64,000 nt of DNA, taken from Vanrija pseudolonga (taxonomy: Eukaryota > Basidiomycota > Tremellomycetes > Trichosporonales > Trichosporonaceae). The stretch lies in the NCBI RefSeq assembly GCF_020906515.1, contig NC_085849.1, forward strand, positions 1,178,001 to 1,242,000, read 5' to 3'. Shown one piece after another: positions 22,022 to 33,331 of this stretch. The notes beneath the pieces were generated by a model that saw only the letters and a list, made by a program, of their open reading frames with translations, was not told where the DNA came from and did not search any database. The translations under genes were made by a program, and so were the position numbers. Numbering within the stretch: the first letter of the stretch is position 1; each line of letters starts with the position of its first letter.

Positions 22022-22358
22022 TAGTGCATGTGTAGGAGCTTCTTTGTATGCATCCCAGATCAGTTAACTGCACCCCTCGCTTCAGTCGCTTAGTGAGATG
22101 ATCGCCGCCACTTCACGTGGCAAGTACCAAATCCCGTCAACTCAAAAACGCCGAACAGTTTCGAGGTAGATTTGGTCCCGCTTGCAAGTCTGCCTGGGTG
22201 AGGGTTTGGGTGCACACGCCCAGCCAGGCTGCCTGCCTGCCCAGTCCAGCAGCACCCAGCACTCGCTCACTCGCTGCCTGCCTGCCGCTGCCGCCGCCGA
22301 ATTCTTCACCAAAGTGGTCATCGACAACGCTCCTTCCTTATCCACAAAATCATTCAAA
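22022..22358. other. eS21 promoter region with CACGTG box
   Basis: This region lies between the bestrophin stop and the eS21 start. It contains CACGTG at 22114-22119, in the context TTCACGTGG, 240 bases before the eS21 ATG. Pyrimidine-rich sequence follows. Confidence 0.55.
22114..22119. promoter_or_regulatory. CACGTG E-box upstream of eS21
   Basis: This is a perfect palindrome 240 bases before the eS21 start, in the context TTCACGTGGC, close to the Cbf1 consensus RTCACRTG. The function is inferred. Confidence 0.5.
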
Positions 22359-23125
22359 ATGGGTGCGTCGAGAGCGCCAAAGCCGTCGCCGTCGTCGTCA
22401 AGGTCGTGACCGCCGCCGCCATGCCGTCGCCCTGTGCCGTCAAGCTCGACTCGGACTCGTTCGACAATGGAGGGAGGGAAACTGAAGGATTGGAGGACAG
22501 GCGAGAAGATGGCACAGGCTGGCGCGGACGGACACGGCACGACAGACAACGACGACGACGGCAGGCTGGACAACCCCGAACGAACACTAACCCCGCGCAG
22601 AGAACGACAAGGGTGTCCTCGTTGACCTTTACATCCCCCGCCACTGCTCGGCGACCAGTGAGTGGACTTGAAGAACCCGCAATGGAACCGCGCCTGACCC
22701 CCCCAGACCGCCTCATCACGGCCAAGGACCACGCCTCGGTCCAGATCACCGTCGCCGACGTTGACGCCGACGGCAAGGCCATCAAGGGCCAGGGCACCGT
22801 CATCGCTCTCTGCGGCCAGGTCCGCTCGCAGGGCGAGGCCGACGACGTGAGTTTGCGAAGAGCTGAGCCGGCCTGCGGCCGGCGAAGCGGGGAAGGTGGT
22901 CTCGCGTGCGGCGCCGACGAGGACGAGGGAAGGTCGAGCGTTCGTTTGCCGACTGGTACGCGCCAGTCTGCTGTGAGCGAGACCTGCTTTTCCCTCGTCT
23001 ACCGCGTTGTCGCACGAGACCCTCTCTCCATCCTACCTTTGCACCCAGCTAACCCTGCCCAGTCCATCAACCGCATCGCCACCAAGGAGGGCGTCCTCAA
23101 GGGCGTCTGGAACTACTCCCGATAA
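22359..23125 (+). CDS. RPS21: 40S ribosomal protein eS21
   Basis: eS21 is a small-subunit ribosomal protein required for late 18S rRNA maturation. Four exons (22359-22362, 22601-22657, 22707-22846, 23063-23125) sum exactly to 87 codons plus stop, the length of yeast eS21. The spliced product begins [20 protein letters not shown], the near-invariant family start, and continues [20 protein letters not shown]. It ends [12 protein letters not shown]. The first coding exon is only four bases (ATGG), followed by a 238-nt intron. Introns 1 and 3 (238 and 216 nt) are far longer than the local norm, as is common for ribosomal protein genes. I looked for C/D-box snoRNA signals in them and saw none convincing. 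Confidence 0.95.
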
Positions 23126-23351
23126 ATGCTCTCTGCATGAGTTTGGACGGGTGTATGCATAGGTCGTCATTTTGATCATTCTGGTCGGTTTGCCGCGGGC
23201 CGCGAGGTCTGCAGGACGCGGTTCGTGAAGACGTATCGCGCTGTATCAAAAATGCAGATTGCATCCTAGCATATGGGGGTGGTTCTGGCTGTGATCTACT
23301 GATGCTGTCGTGTGGTCGTCGTACTGTTGTGTCTGCTCCCCATCGCCGCAA

Positions 23352-24588
23352 CTACCGGCCCCAGTCCTTGGGGTCCCACTCATCCGCCGACGTGACGTCC
23401 GAGTCGTCGCCCCAGATGCCGTCGTCGAGCGTGTCCTCAGGCAAGGGGATGACGCCGTCTCGGCCGGCAGTGCGCGCGACGCGCTGCGCGAACCGCTCGA
23501 GGGCGTAGCGCTCGGCGCGCAGTTCGGCGGGGTACCAGCTGGGCGTGGTGTGAGCTCATGATAGCACACCACTGCGTCAGCCAGCTCACTAGTTGACCGC
23601 CACGGCCAGCCCGCTCGGCCCCTCGTTCTGCTCGACCTTGTGCCACCACCCCGCGGGGAGGTACAGGCTCTCGCCCTTCTCCAGCGTGATGGTGAGCGGG
23701 CGCACGCTGTCGGGGAGCTGCAGGTCCTGTACCCATGGCACGGGGTGTGCTGGCTCGCTGTCAGGCCGGGGTTCGAGCTTGCCTCCTTCGCCGCGGACGA
23801 GCGTCGACGGCGGGTGGAAGCGCTCTGCGGCGGCGTCAGCGTCTCCCAGCAGCGAGCGCACACACGGTCCAGCCGCAGCCCGTCGATCGGCGACACGAGC
23901 GTAAACGTCTTGCTGCCGCTGAGCACGGTGTATATGTTCTCGTACGGGTCGTGGTGGAAGCTCGTCGTCGACGCGCTCGTCCCGACCCAGAGGTTGACCG
24001 CCTCGGCAGAGTGGCCGGTCGCCTCGGCCATCCAGGGGATATCGCGCTGCACGACGGCCTGGAACGGCGCGAGCTCGGGCTCGCGCTCCGCCTCCGCGCG
24101 GTAGATGTTGCCGTCTTGGCTTTGGAGGTAGAGGGCTTCCTTTTCCTGCGAGTTGCCGAGGCGCGCGAGGAACGCGGCCATGGTCATGCGCTCATCGAGC
24201 GGCTTGACGAACGTCGTGCTGCCGTCGGCGAGCACGCGCACCGAGTCGGCCAACCCGTCGTCCGTCACAGCGATGGTCACCTCCTTGTCGCCTTGGATAC
24301 CGCTGTACGTCGCCGGCGCGTCCCAGTCGCGCTCGACGCCAGGGGTGATCGGGCTAAAGCCTGGCATTAGGGAAGGCTATCGCTCCATCGTACCGTATAT
24401 CACTGTCGGGTGCGCCTTGTTGACCATGCGCAAGGCAGCGAGCGCCGAGGGCGACGATGGAAGCTGGTCCGGCACTGGCGCTTGGAGGTCTGCTGTCAGC
24501 TGGCACGCCACGAGCTCCTCCACGCACCATAATAGTCCTCTGCCAGTGTGTCGAGGTACGCCTCGAGGACACTCTCGTCGACTGGCAT
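23352..24588 (-). CDS. JmjC-domain hydroxylase, JMJD7-like
   Basis: A cupin-fold Fe(II)/2-oxoglutarate oxygenase. Human JMJD7 hydroxylates lysines of DRG GTPases. Five exons (24588-24528, 24489-24394, 24360-23866, 23824-23590, 23538-23352) sum to 357 codons. The metal-binding HxD is in TTSFHHDPYENIYTVLSGSK and the distal His in LYLPAGWWHKVEQNEG, the arrangement of the JMJD7 group. The N-terminal DWDAPATYSG and MTMAAFLARL blocks also fit that family. Intron 2 is only 33 nt (24361-24393) and has a CTAAT branch-like site. The gene is divergent from the phospholipase NTE1, sharing a 261-base promoter with a CACGTG at 24691-24696. Confidence 0.85.
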
Positions 24589-24849
24589 TGCTCTCTGTCA
24601 GTGTTTTGGACGACGCCTCGAGCGCCTCTACCCTCAATCTCGGCGTCGCTTGTTGTCAATGTCAGACTTTTGAGTGGTGCCTTTGGCCGCCACGTGCCGG
24701 CGAACGCGTCCATCTCGTGCGTCATAGGCCCGGCGGTGTTCTCTCAACAATCGCCGCCAGTCATCCGCGACACATCTTGTCCTCAGCCTTTGTCTCTTCT
24801 TCCACTGACCCATGGCGACATTGGCGTAAGCTTCATACTCTACACCACC

Positions 24850-27800
24850 ATGCCGCGCTGGGCCAATATCCTGGCCGCGGTCGGCACGCTCACCGCCGCC
24901 GCGGCCCATCTCGACCAGCTGCCGCAGCACGCTTCCTCGCCCAACCCGCCGCCGATCACGGGCAGCAACCCCCTCGTCGCGCTCGCCGGCGCCGTCGTCA
25001 GCAGCGTCCTCTACCTCCTCCAACTCGCCCAGTATGTTGCTGGCGTTGTGACCATCACCGTGCCCACGTGAGTCCACGGACCCCAGCACGGACTTGCGAG
25101 ACAGAAGCTCGTCGCTCGCATACTTCTGTCACCTACTAACCACACACCACGCTCGTTCAGAATGATTGTCCGCATGCTCCAGTACTCGTTCACCATCTCC
25201 CTTGGATTCCCGCACTTTGCTGCCCTGTTTATAGGCTTTGCAGGCGCCCTCTTTGCCCTCATTCGTTACCGCGTAGGTGTGGTCGTCTTGCTCGGCTGCT
25301 GACAACCCCCACAGTACCTCACTCAATATACCAAACTCAAGGAGAGCGCGTGAGTGCCAAGCAAGAAGCGCATGGCCCCACTGACATTCCCAGCCTCCCA
25401 CTACCTTCCCCCGCATCTCTCGCCAACACCCTCCCTCTTATCAATGATGCAGCACTCAACGACGCCTCAAGCAGGTCCACAAACGTGCTTCACTCTTACC
25501 TCGATGACTTCCTCTCCGCTATTCGCATCTTTGGCTACCTCGAGCGCCCTGTCTTCCATGAACTCAGCCGCCACCTCCAGACGCGTCGCCTCGCCGCTGG
25601 TGACACGATAGAAATCGGTGGCGGCGAGTTCTGGTGCGTCGTAGAGGGACGCGTCCAAGTGGTGAGTCACCGTGGAACCGGTAATCGCTGATCTAGCCTA
25701 GTTTGCTCCCAACTCTGATCACTCGCCTTCACTCGAGTCGCCTGATCCGTTCGAAACGACCAGAGAGTCGTTCAACGGCTATAGCCTCGTCAACGAGGTG
25801 TCGACTGGAGGCACGTTGTCGTCCTTGTTCTCCATCCTGTCCTTGTTCACCGAACACATCAAACTCTCCTGGAACGAGGATGCCGCCGAAGCCCCTCGCT
25901 CTGCCTTATTCGCCGAAGAGCCCGAGCGCCCGCGTTCCAGAGCAAACTCTGACGTGAGCCAGCTCGACGGCAAGACCATGGGCGTGGCGAGCCCGGAAAC
26001 TGTGCCGCAGGACAGACCACCATCGTCCCCATCTACCTCGACCGTCCAGGGCACTATCCGCCAGTCGTCTTCGTCTCCCGAGATCAACAGATTGCCCCAG
26101 TCTGCTTCCTCCTCGCAGCCCTCTACCAGCACCCACTCGCCCATGTTTGGCCCACTCAATGGCATGTCCACATTAAAGCCCCCAGGCCTCTCGCACCTTG
26201 ACACGCACCAGCCGGGCTCTCGCGGATCAGGCTCCAGTCGTCATCGCCACCAAACGCCACTCGAGTCGGTCGCTATGAAGGGCACTATTGCCCGCGCGAC
26301 TGTAGACAGCACACTCGCTGTCATCCCTGCCGAAGCGTTCCGCAAGCTCACCCGCAAGTTCCCCAAGGCTGCAGGATCAATCGTTCAGGTCGTTCTCGAG
26401 CGTTTCAGCCGTGTTACCTTCATGACGGGTGAGTTTGCTTGCCGTGGCTTCTCAGAGCTTAGCTGACTCCCCAGCTCACAAGTTCCTCGGGCTCACCCGC
26501 GAGATTCTGCGCTCGGAATCTGCGCTCAACTCCCTCGTGTCCCACCCTCTTCCCCGGTCCTTTTACAGCGGCGGTGGCATGCAGGCTCTTCGAGACCGCT
26601 TCCAGCCGGAACTTCGTCCCAAGCACCAGCCCTTCCCTAACCCGGAACAGTCTCCAGCACGCACAAACTCAGGCGGTCCCGACTTCTTCACCTTCGAGTC
26701 ACCCAGTCCAACTGTCAGAGCCCCGTCACTCCCCTCCGTCACCCCAAAGAACATTGGCACCCCAGCAACCAAGCCCATGACATTCAAGGGCCTTGGGGAG
26801 GGGTTCTCCAAGTTGGCCTCCGACTCTGAAGATACTGTTGATGAGGTCCTCAGCCCGACCACACCTCATACGCTCCTCCGCCGCAACTCTGCCATGCGCA
26901 ATGAGGTCGCTGCCGGAGACCTGGCCATGGCAGGACAGAAGGATAGCGACGGTTTCTTCAGACCTCGCTTCCCCAGAATCGACACTTGGCGCGGTCGCAC
27001 TCCCACGTCTTCTCTCAACGACCGTCGTCGCGCTTCAGCATATGAGTCGGAAGAGGAGGACGACTACCAGTTTCAACTGCGCGATGAGCTCGTCAAGTCG
27101 ATCGCAAAGTCGATTGGCCTCCTTCAGCCGCCTGACCAGCCGTCCGACTCCCGGGGCAACCGCTCAATCGCTGCCTCTTTGTCCCTCTCTACACCAAACT
27201 CTCCAGCCATGTTCCCCAATGGCCGTCCTCACGGACGCTCGCCGTTCGGCAATGTGCTCGACATGGCCAATGCCTCTCATGAACGTGGAAACATCAGTGG
27301 CCTCCTTCGTGAAAGCCTGCTGAATGCTCGACTTGGCGTCGACGACGATGCGAGCAGCATGTCTGCCAGCGTCCTCGACAGTCATGGTGGTGGGATGGAC
27401 GTCAACACCACTATCATGCGCGACCTTGGTAACCACCTCGACATCCTCTACTTCAAGAAGGGCAGCGTTCTCGTCAAGCAGGGCGAGAGAGCCGCAGGTC
27501 TCTACTACGTTATCGACGGTTTCCTCGATGTAAGCCGGGCCTCGAGTTATTTGAAGCTAATCTCAGGTGTCCATCCCCATTCATACTCCGGGCGACCCCA
27601 CGACCGCTAACCTCCTGGCTTCTGATCTCTCTTCGGCAAGTTTAACCCGACCATTCGGCGCCGCTCTGGGCATCAAGGACCCTGAGGCGCCGGGGTCGGC
27701 CAAAACCCCATCGAAGAAGGACGCTTTGGAGTGTGAAGAGGTCTTGTACACGGTCAAGGTAAGACTTATGCCGCTGCTTCGTACTGACTCGTCTAGCCTG

Positions 27801-30469
27801 GTGGCCTCGCAGGCTATCTTGCTTCTCTCTGCAGCACCGAGTCCTATGTCAACATTTCGTGAGTTTGTTCTCGTCTTCGCAATCTGACAGTTCAGCGCCA
27901 AGACCGACTGTTATGTCGGCTTCCTGCCACACAACGCCCTTGAGCGCATCCTGGAGCGCCGTCCAATTGTCCTCCTAACTCTGGCAAAGCGCCTTCTGTC
28001 TCTTCTCTCGCCATTAGGTGGGTCTGAACGCGTTTTCACAGCTGACCCACTCAGTCCTCCACATTGATGCCGGCCTGGACTGGATCCAGCTCAATGCTGG
28101 CCAGAATCTGTACGAGAAGGGTGACAAGGCAACCGACTTCTACATCATTATCAGTGAGTAACCCTACCGCAACCCCACTGACAATGCTTTAGACGGCCGC
28201 CTGCGCGCTATCGATAAGAAGGCAAACAGCGACAACGTCTCGGTTATTCGTGAATACGGACAAAATGATCCCATAGGCGAACTGGACGTCATTCTCGGCG
28301 CTCCACGCTCCGACACTGTCCAAGCTATCCGCGAGACTGAGCTGGTTCGAATTCCAACGGCCTTGTTTGACGCCGTCTCCGTCAAGCACCCTGCGACCAC
28401 AATGCAGTTCATGAAGCTCATTGTGGGCGAGGTTCGCAAGGCGGTGACTCAGCATCAAACCGAGTTCCACCAGGGCAGCCACCATGCCTCTGGAACCGCG
28501 AGCGAGCTCCGGGCGGATCGCAACTTGAGTAAGTGGTATTGCCAGCGGACAGAGCATAATAATAACACTGGCAGAAACTGTCTGCATTCTGGGATCCAAC
28601 CGTGATGCTCCTGTGGCGCAGTTCGCTGCAAAGCTCAAGACTGCCCTGGAGGACATTGGCTCGTCGACTTCATACCTTGACCAGGCGACTGTCATGCGCC
28701 ACCTGGGCCGCCATGCCTTTACGAGGATGGGGTAGGTTTAAATGAGAAGCATTTGCTGACAATGCCAGCGCGCTCAAGATCGCAGGCTGGTTGGCTGACC
28801 AAGAGGTGAGTTACTATCTGCAGGGGCGTTAGCTGACATCCAGCAACACTATGAAATCGTTCTCTATGTCGCCGATACCCCGCCTTCGAGCCAGTGGACC
28901 ATGACCTGCATCCGCCAAGCCGACCTGGTTCTTGTGCTCGGGGCGGGCGATGACCCCCAGCTGGGAGAGTATGAAAAGGTGCTCCTCGCCATGAAGTGTT
29001 ACGCCAGGAAGGAGCTCATTCTGCTTCACGACGAGCGGGCTGTGCCCCCAGGATCGACCCGCCTGTGGCTCAAGGTGAGTGCAGATTTGAGGACTTGGGG
29101 TCGGATCTGACTTCTGCATAGAACCGCCCTTGGCTCCAAGCTCACTACCATCTGGAGCTCCCCGGCGTGGCAGCCCCGCTCAAGTCGGGCAGCATTCACA
29201 TCCATGACCCGTCCGCCGTCGCCGCCTTCAAGCATCTTCGCGAGAAGGTCGAGACGCGCATCAAACAATACCGTGGTCTCCGTCCCCTTGGTCGTCCCAG
29301 GCGTCCTCCCCACCTGAATGACTTTGCACGCATCGCCCGTCGTCTCACCGGCAGGCAGATTGGTCTTGTTCTCAGTGGTGGCGGTGCGCGTGGTATCTCT
29401 CATATCGGAATGCTCCAGGCCTTGGAGGAGCACGGTGTCCCCATCGACGCGATTGCCGGCTGTTCGATTGGTTCTCTTGTTGGTGGCCTGTACGCTCGCA
29501 AGACGGACATTCTCGAGACGACTGGTCGTGCCAAGCAGTTTGCCGGTCGTATGGGCTCTGTTCTGCGTATTCTCAGCGACGTGACATACCCATTCGTGGC
29601 GTATACTACTGGACATGAGTTTAGTGAGTTCTTTGAACTAACAGCGAACTGACCTCTCCAGATCGTGGCATTTACAAGGCTTTCTATAATACTCACATCG
29701 AGGGTACGTGTCAAGTGCCTTTTGAGACCTGCTGACAGCCCAGACTTCTGGATCCCCTTCTTTGCCAACTCGACGAACATTACCCACTCTCGCATGGAGA
29801 TTCACCGTTCGGGCTATGCCTGGCGTTATGTCCGCGCATCCATGACTCTTGCGGGTTTCCTACCACCTCTGTCGGACAATGGAGAGCGTGAGTTGCCCTC
29901 CAAAGTATACAGCTCACCCCCAGTCCTCGTGGACGGCGGTTACATGGATAATACCCCAATTGGGCCTCTCCGCGCCAGCGGTATTCGCGACATTATCGTT
30001 GTCGATGTCGGGTCTATTGACGACACGTCGCCACGCAACTACGGCGACTCGGTCTCCGGCTGGTGGCTGTTCTTCAACCGCTGGAACCCATTCTACAGTC
30101 GCTCTGTGCTGTCTATGACCGAGATCTCGTCTCGTCTCACCTAGTAAGGCCGGCTCGCTGACATGCCACTAACGCCCAGCGTTTCCAGCGTCAAGACGCT
30201 CGAGGACGTCAAGAGTGACCCTCGCGTGTTGTACATGGCCATGCCCGTGCAGGTGAGCTTTCTTTGTGTGCCGTGAAGCTCACCCCCAGCACATTGAGAC
30301 CATTGGTGGCTTCAAGCAGTTCCCGCAGGTCTTGGACATAGGCCTCAAGGCCGCGCGCGTCAAGCTCAACGAGTGGGAGAAGGACGGCCGTCTGCCTCAC
30401 GGTGTCTCCGTCGAGCAGAAGCCCGCATTAACCCGTCGCGGCACGCGCATTCGCCGATCCTCGATCTGA
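24850..30469 (+). CDS. NTE1: Lysophospholipase NTE1 (neuropathy target esterase homologue, patatin-like)
   Basis: NTE1 is an ER-membrane serine esterase that deacylates phosphatidylcholine to glycerophosphocholine. The gene has many short introns. The N-terminus has two hydrophobic segments (around [19 protein letters not shown] and [17 protein letters not shown]). Cyclic-nucleotide-binding-like domains follow ([54 protein letters not shown]). The C-terminal patatin domain has the oxyanion motif [20 protein letters not shown], the nucleophile elbow [11 protein letters not shown] (Ser in GxSxG) and the catalytic Asp in [10 protein letters not shown]. This is the standard NTE domain order. A long Ser/Pro-rich region (about 25900-27300) lies between the first and later nucleotide-binding-like domains. 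The gene converges on RRN3 with 87 bases between stops. Confidence 0.95.
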
Positions 30470-30556
30470 GCAGAGTGCCAAGCACGTTCCCTTCAAACCT
30501 GTACAACATTGCATATACACTTTTATCAACAGATGCAGTCTGTTTTGTTCGAATGT

Positions 30557-33331
30557 CTATGCCTTCCCTGGGGCGGCCATGTGGAATCCGGCGGCGCCAG
30601 GGGAAATGCTCATATGCTCTAAACTGGTGGAAAGGCCAGTGTCCTTGATGATCCGGCGGCGGTGCTCGCCATACGACCCAGGCTTGGCAGCCATGGGCAT
30701 GATTTTGGGTAGCGAGCGGCCGGCCGAGCTCGACATTCTGCCTCTGGTGAACTCGTCCTCCATCTCCTCGCTGTCCTCCGACTCGTCGCCCTCCTCGTCC
30801 GAGTCGCTCTCGTCGTCGCTATCACCACCGAGATCGACGGCAACATCGCTCCAGGTGCGGTACAGCGCATCGACGTATTCGCCCGAGCGAGGCAGGTCGT
30901 ACGGGTCGAAGGGGAAGTACGAGTCGAGCCCGGCGTCGATGTTGGTCTGGCGTGCCGTACGCGGGGCAGCGAGTGCCGGGGGAAAGGGTGCCGCCGGTGC
31001 TGAGGTCGTGCGCGAGAATGTCCTCCGGTTGCCCGTCGTCGAGGCCGTCCTCGATGCCGAGGCGCTTCGTCCATTCGCCGAGTTTGTCGAGGCGCTCCGG
31101 CCTGCTGTGGCGTGCTGGTTCGCCTCGATAATGGAGAAGCAGTACGCAAAGCCGGTCGAGTGGGCGACCTTGGCAAACGTGCTCACGATGGAGGGGTTGC
31201 ACCCAAGCAGAGGGTTCAGCTCGCTCGTGAGCGCACGCTGGAGAACGTCCAGGTCGCGCATCCAGCGCCCCTCCGACTCGCCAGTGTCGCTCTCTCCGTC
31301 CAAGTCAAGCTCACCGACGACGCCGTCGCCGTCTGTGTCGGCCGTGAATGCTCGCCAGCGGAAGCAGAAGGTGAGCATGACGGCCTGGCAGACCGCGTAG
31401 AAGAGGGGCAGTTCGTCCATGGAGACCTTGCCGGAAGCCGCGGCCCGGGCCTGGGCGAGCTTGCCGTCAATGTACGCGAGAAGGTAAGTCATGACGGTGC
31501 GCGCCTGGTCGTCGGTGACGTAACGCGCGCGGCAGACGAGGGAGCCAATGTAGACGGCGGCGGCGACCCGCTGTGTGAGGGACACGGGCTGCGAGGCGAG
31601 GGTCGGCGCGTTCGAGGTCGTGGCGTACAGCGCCTGCGAAACGAGGAGGCCGAGGAAGAGGTCGGTGTGTGCCGGGGAGAAAGACGAGGCCAGAAAGAGG
31701 AGGAAAGGGAGGTGCTGGGTGGCTGACGTGGGGAGGATCTGGCGGGAGAAGAGGTTGAGGAGGGCCTGGAAGTGCGCTAGTGACTGGGCCGGGGTGGGCT
31801 TTGGTCTTGTCGGGAGCGCTGGGAGAGCCGACGCCGGAGGTGTGGAGTTGGTCGGGGTACCACACGTTGGCGTCCCCGAGCGGGGCGTCGAGGAACCAGA
31901 GCTGGCGACGGAGGACAATCCCAGCGCCGCGAGTTCGGCAGCAGAGGGGCCACGCTCGCGGCCACCCATGGCCTCCTCGATGTGGCGCAGGAAGTAGTAC
32001 ATCATGCCGTCCAGCTTTGCGCGCATCGACCTGAGGGCCTCGCGTTTGCGCTTCTTCTGAGCGGCGATCTCGACAGCGTTCGTCGTGGCCTCGTCGTCGG
32101 TCTCGCGCTCGTCATCCGAAGACAGCGCGTCGGGGTCGAGCTCTCCGTCCTCCTCATCGTCGTCGTCGTCCTCATCATCGTCTCCCTCCTTCGGGACGTC
32201 CTCGGAGATGAGCAGGTCGAAGGGGTCGTTGGCCGGCGCGCTTCCACCCGTCATATCTTCGTCGTCGTCGTCGTCCTCGTCGTCATCCTCATCGTCGTCC
32301 TCGACACGGTTGGTGATCTCGACGTCGATCCTCAGCATTCGGTCGACGAGGCCGGACCACACTCTGGGGCCCAACTCGGGGCAGTACTCGATCATCTCGC
32401 ACGCGTTGCGGACCCAGGTCGTCTGGCACACCTCATCCTCGCGCTTGTGAGGCGAGTTGCGATTCAGCAGAGGCTGAATGATGTTGGGGAGCGTGGGAAT
32501 GAGCGACAGGAGGTGCGAGATGAGCAGGTGGTGACGGGCATGGAAGGCGCGTCGAGTGATGGGGGTCGAGGAAGCGGACGCGATTTTGGGCTCTGAGGAT
32601 GGCGTCAGCGCGTGCCCCTTGGTTCTTCTTGACAACTTACGCCATGTGAGACCCCTGATGGCCATACCGACGACCTCCTTTGCCCACACTGGGTGCGCGC
32701 TGACGAGCACACCAGCGAAACCGACATAGCACTTGACGAATCGGTCGTCGCCGGCGGCCCAAGGCAGTGCGACGATCGCCGAGATGAGCGACGAGTGGAT
32801 CTCGGGGGACAGGAGCGAGACGTGTGCCGTCAACGCGCGGAGAAGGGGAAGGATGGGCGCGAGCGGCACCGTCGTCTGCAGCGCAGTGGGCAGGAAGTGC
32901 GCCAGCAGGTCGTTGTAGTTTGCCATGTTGCCGTCTGCCGACTCCTTGAGGGCTCGGGGGACGAACACGCCGATGAGCTGGCGCTGGAAGGCCTCGCGGT
33001 CCTTTGCGTCGGCGGCGGTGCGTCCTGCCTCGCTGACAGACTTGGTGCGGCGGTTGGCGCGGAGCGAGTTTGTTCTCGGATCCGAGCTGTCCGTCGACTC
33101 GCGGGGCCGCTTCTTGCCCGTGAGCGACGATGCGCGGGGGGTGGCGAGGGCGAACGCGTCGCGGGACATGGCTGGCGGCACGGGCGAGGCTATTGGTGGT
33201 GGAGGGAGGTTGTTGCGGTGCTGCTGTCGCTTTTGGGATAGCGGCGAGGGCGAGGCTGGTGGCTGTGGGTGGCGCGGTGTCCTGGCCGTGTGCTGTGATG
33301 ACCAGGAGGAGAAGGCTAGTGGTGGAGGCAT
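30557..33331 (-). CDS. RRN3: RNA polymerase I initiation factor RRN3 (TIF-IA)
   Basis: RRN3 bridges RNA polymerase I to promoter-bound core factor and couples rRNA synthesis to growth signals. Blocks typical of the HEAT-repeat fold are DREAFQRQLIGVFVPRALKE, VKCYVGFAGVLVSAHPVW and RNACEMIEYCPELGPRVW, followed by LVDRMLRIDVEITNRVED. Two acidic insertions (DDDEDDDDDED and DDDEDDDDDEEDGEL) lie in the position of the yeast acidic loop. A consensus 48-nt intron at about 32591-32638 (GTAAGT to CCTCAG) is in frame and stop-free, so the spliced protein is about 908 residues and an unspliced one 924. The ATG at 33331 is followed by a low-complexity leader; a second candidate ATG lies near 33169 (MSRDAFALATPR). 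Confidence 0.9.
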   Translation of the reverse strand: MPPPLAFSSWSSQHTARTPRHPQPPASPSPLSQKRQQHRNNLPPPPIASPVPPAMSRDAFALATPRASSLTGKKRPRESTDSSDPRTNSLRANRRTKSVSEAGRTAADAKDREAFQRQLIGVFVPRALKESADGNMANYNDLLAHFLPTALQTTVPLAPILPLLRALTAHVSLLSPEIHSSLISAIVALPWAAGDDRFVKCYVGFAGVLVSAHPVWAKEVVGMAIRGLTWRKLSRRTKGHALTPSSEPKIASASSTPITRRAFHARHHLLISHLLSLIPTLPNIIQPLLNRNSPHKREDEVCQTTWVRNACEMIEYCPELGPRVWSGLVDRMLRIDVEITNRVEDDDEDDDEDDDDDEDMTGGSAPANDPFDLLISEDVPKEGDDDEDDDDDEEDGELDPDALSSDDERETDDEATTNAVEIAAQKKRKREALRSMRAKLDGMMYYFLRHIEEAMGGRERGPSAAELAALGLSSVASSGSSTPRSGTPTCGTPTNSTPPASALPALPTRPKPTPAQSLAHFQALLNLFSRQILPTSATQHLPFLLFLASSFSPAHTDLFLGLLVSQALYATTSNAPTLASQPVSLTQRVAAAVYIGSLVCRARYVTDDQARTVMTYLLAYIDGKLAQARAAASGKVSMDELPLFYAVCQAVMLTFCFRWRAFTADTDGDGVVGELDLDGESDTGESEGRWMRDLDVLQRALTSELNPLLGCNPSIVSTFAKVAHSTGFAYCFSIIEANQHATAGRSASTNSANGRSASASRTASTTGNRRTFSRTTSAPAAPFPPALAAPRTARQTNIDAGLDSYFPFDPYDLPRSGEYVDALYRTWSDVAVDLGGDSDDESDSDEEGDESEDSEEMEDEFTRGRMSSSAGRSLPKIMPMAAKPGSYGEHRRRIIKDTGLSTSLEHMSISPGAAGFHMAAPGKA

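Noticed and set aside
22363-23062. Possible intronic snoRNAs in eS21
   Set aside because: Introns 1 and 3 are long enough, but no paired C/D boxes or H/ACA signals could be found by eye.
22406-23125. A 239-codon frame overlapping eS21
   Set aside because: It is read-through of eS21 introns 1 to 3. The spliced eS21 is conserved over its full length and exactly the family size.
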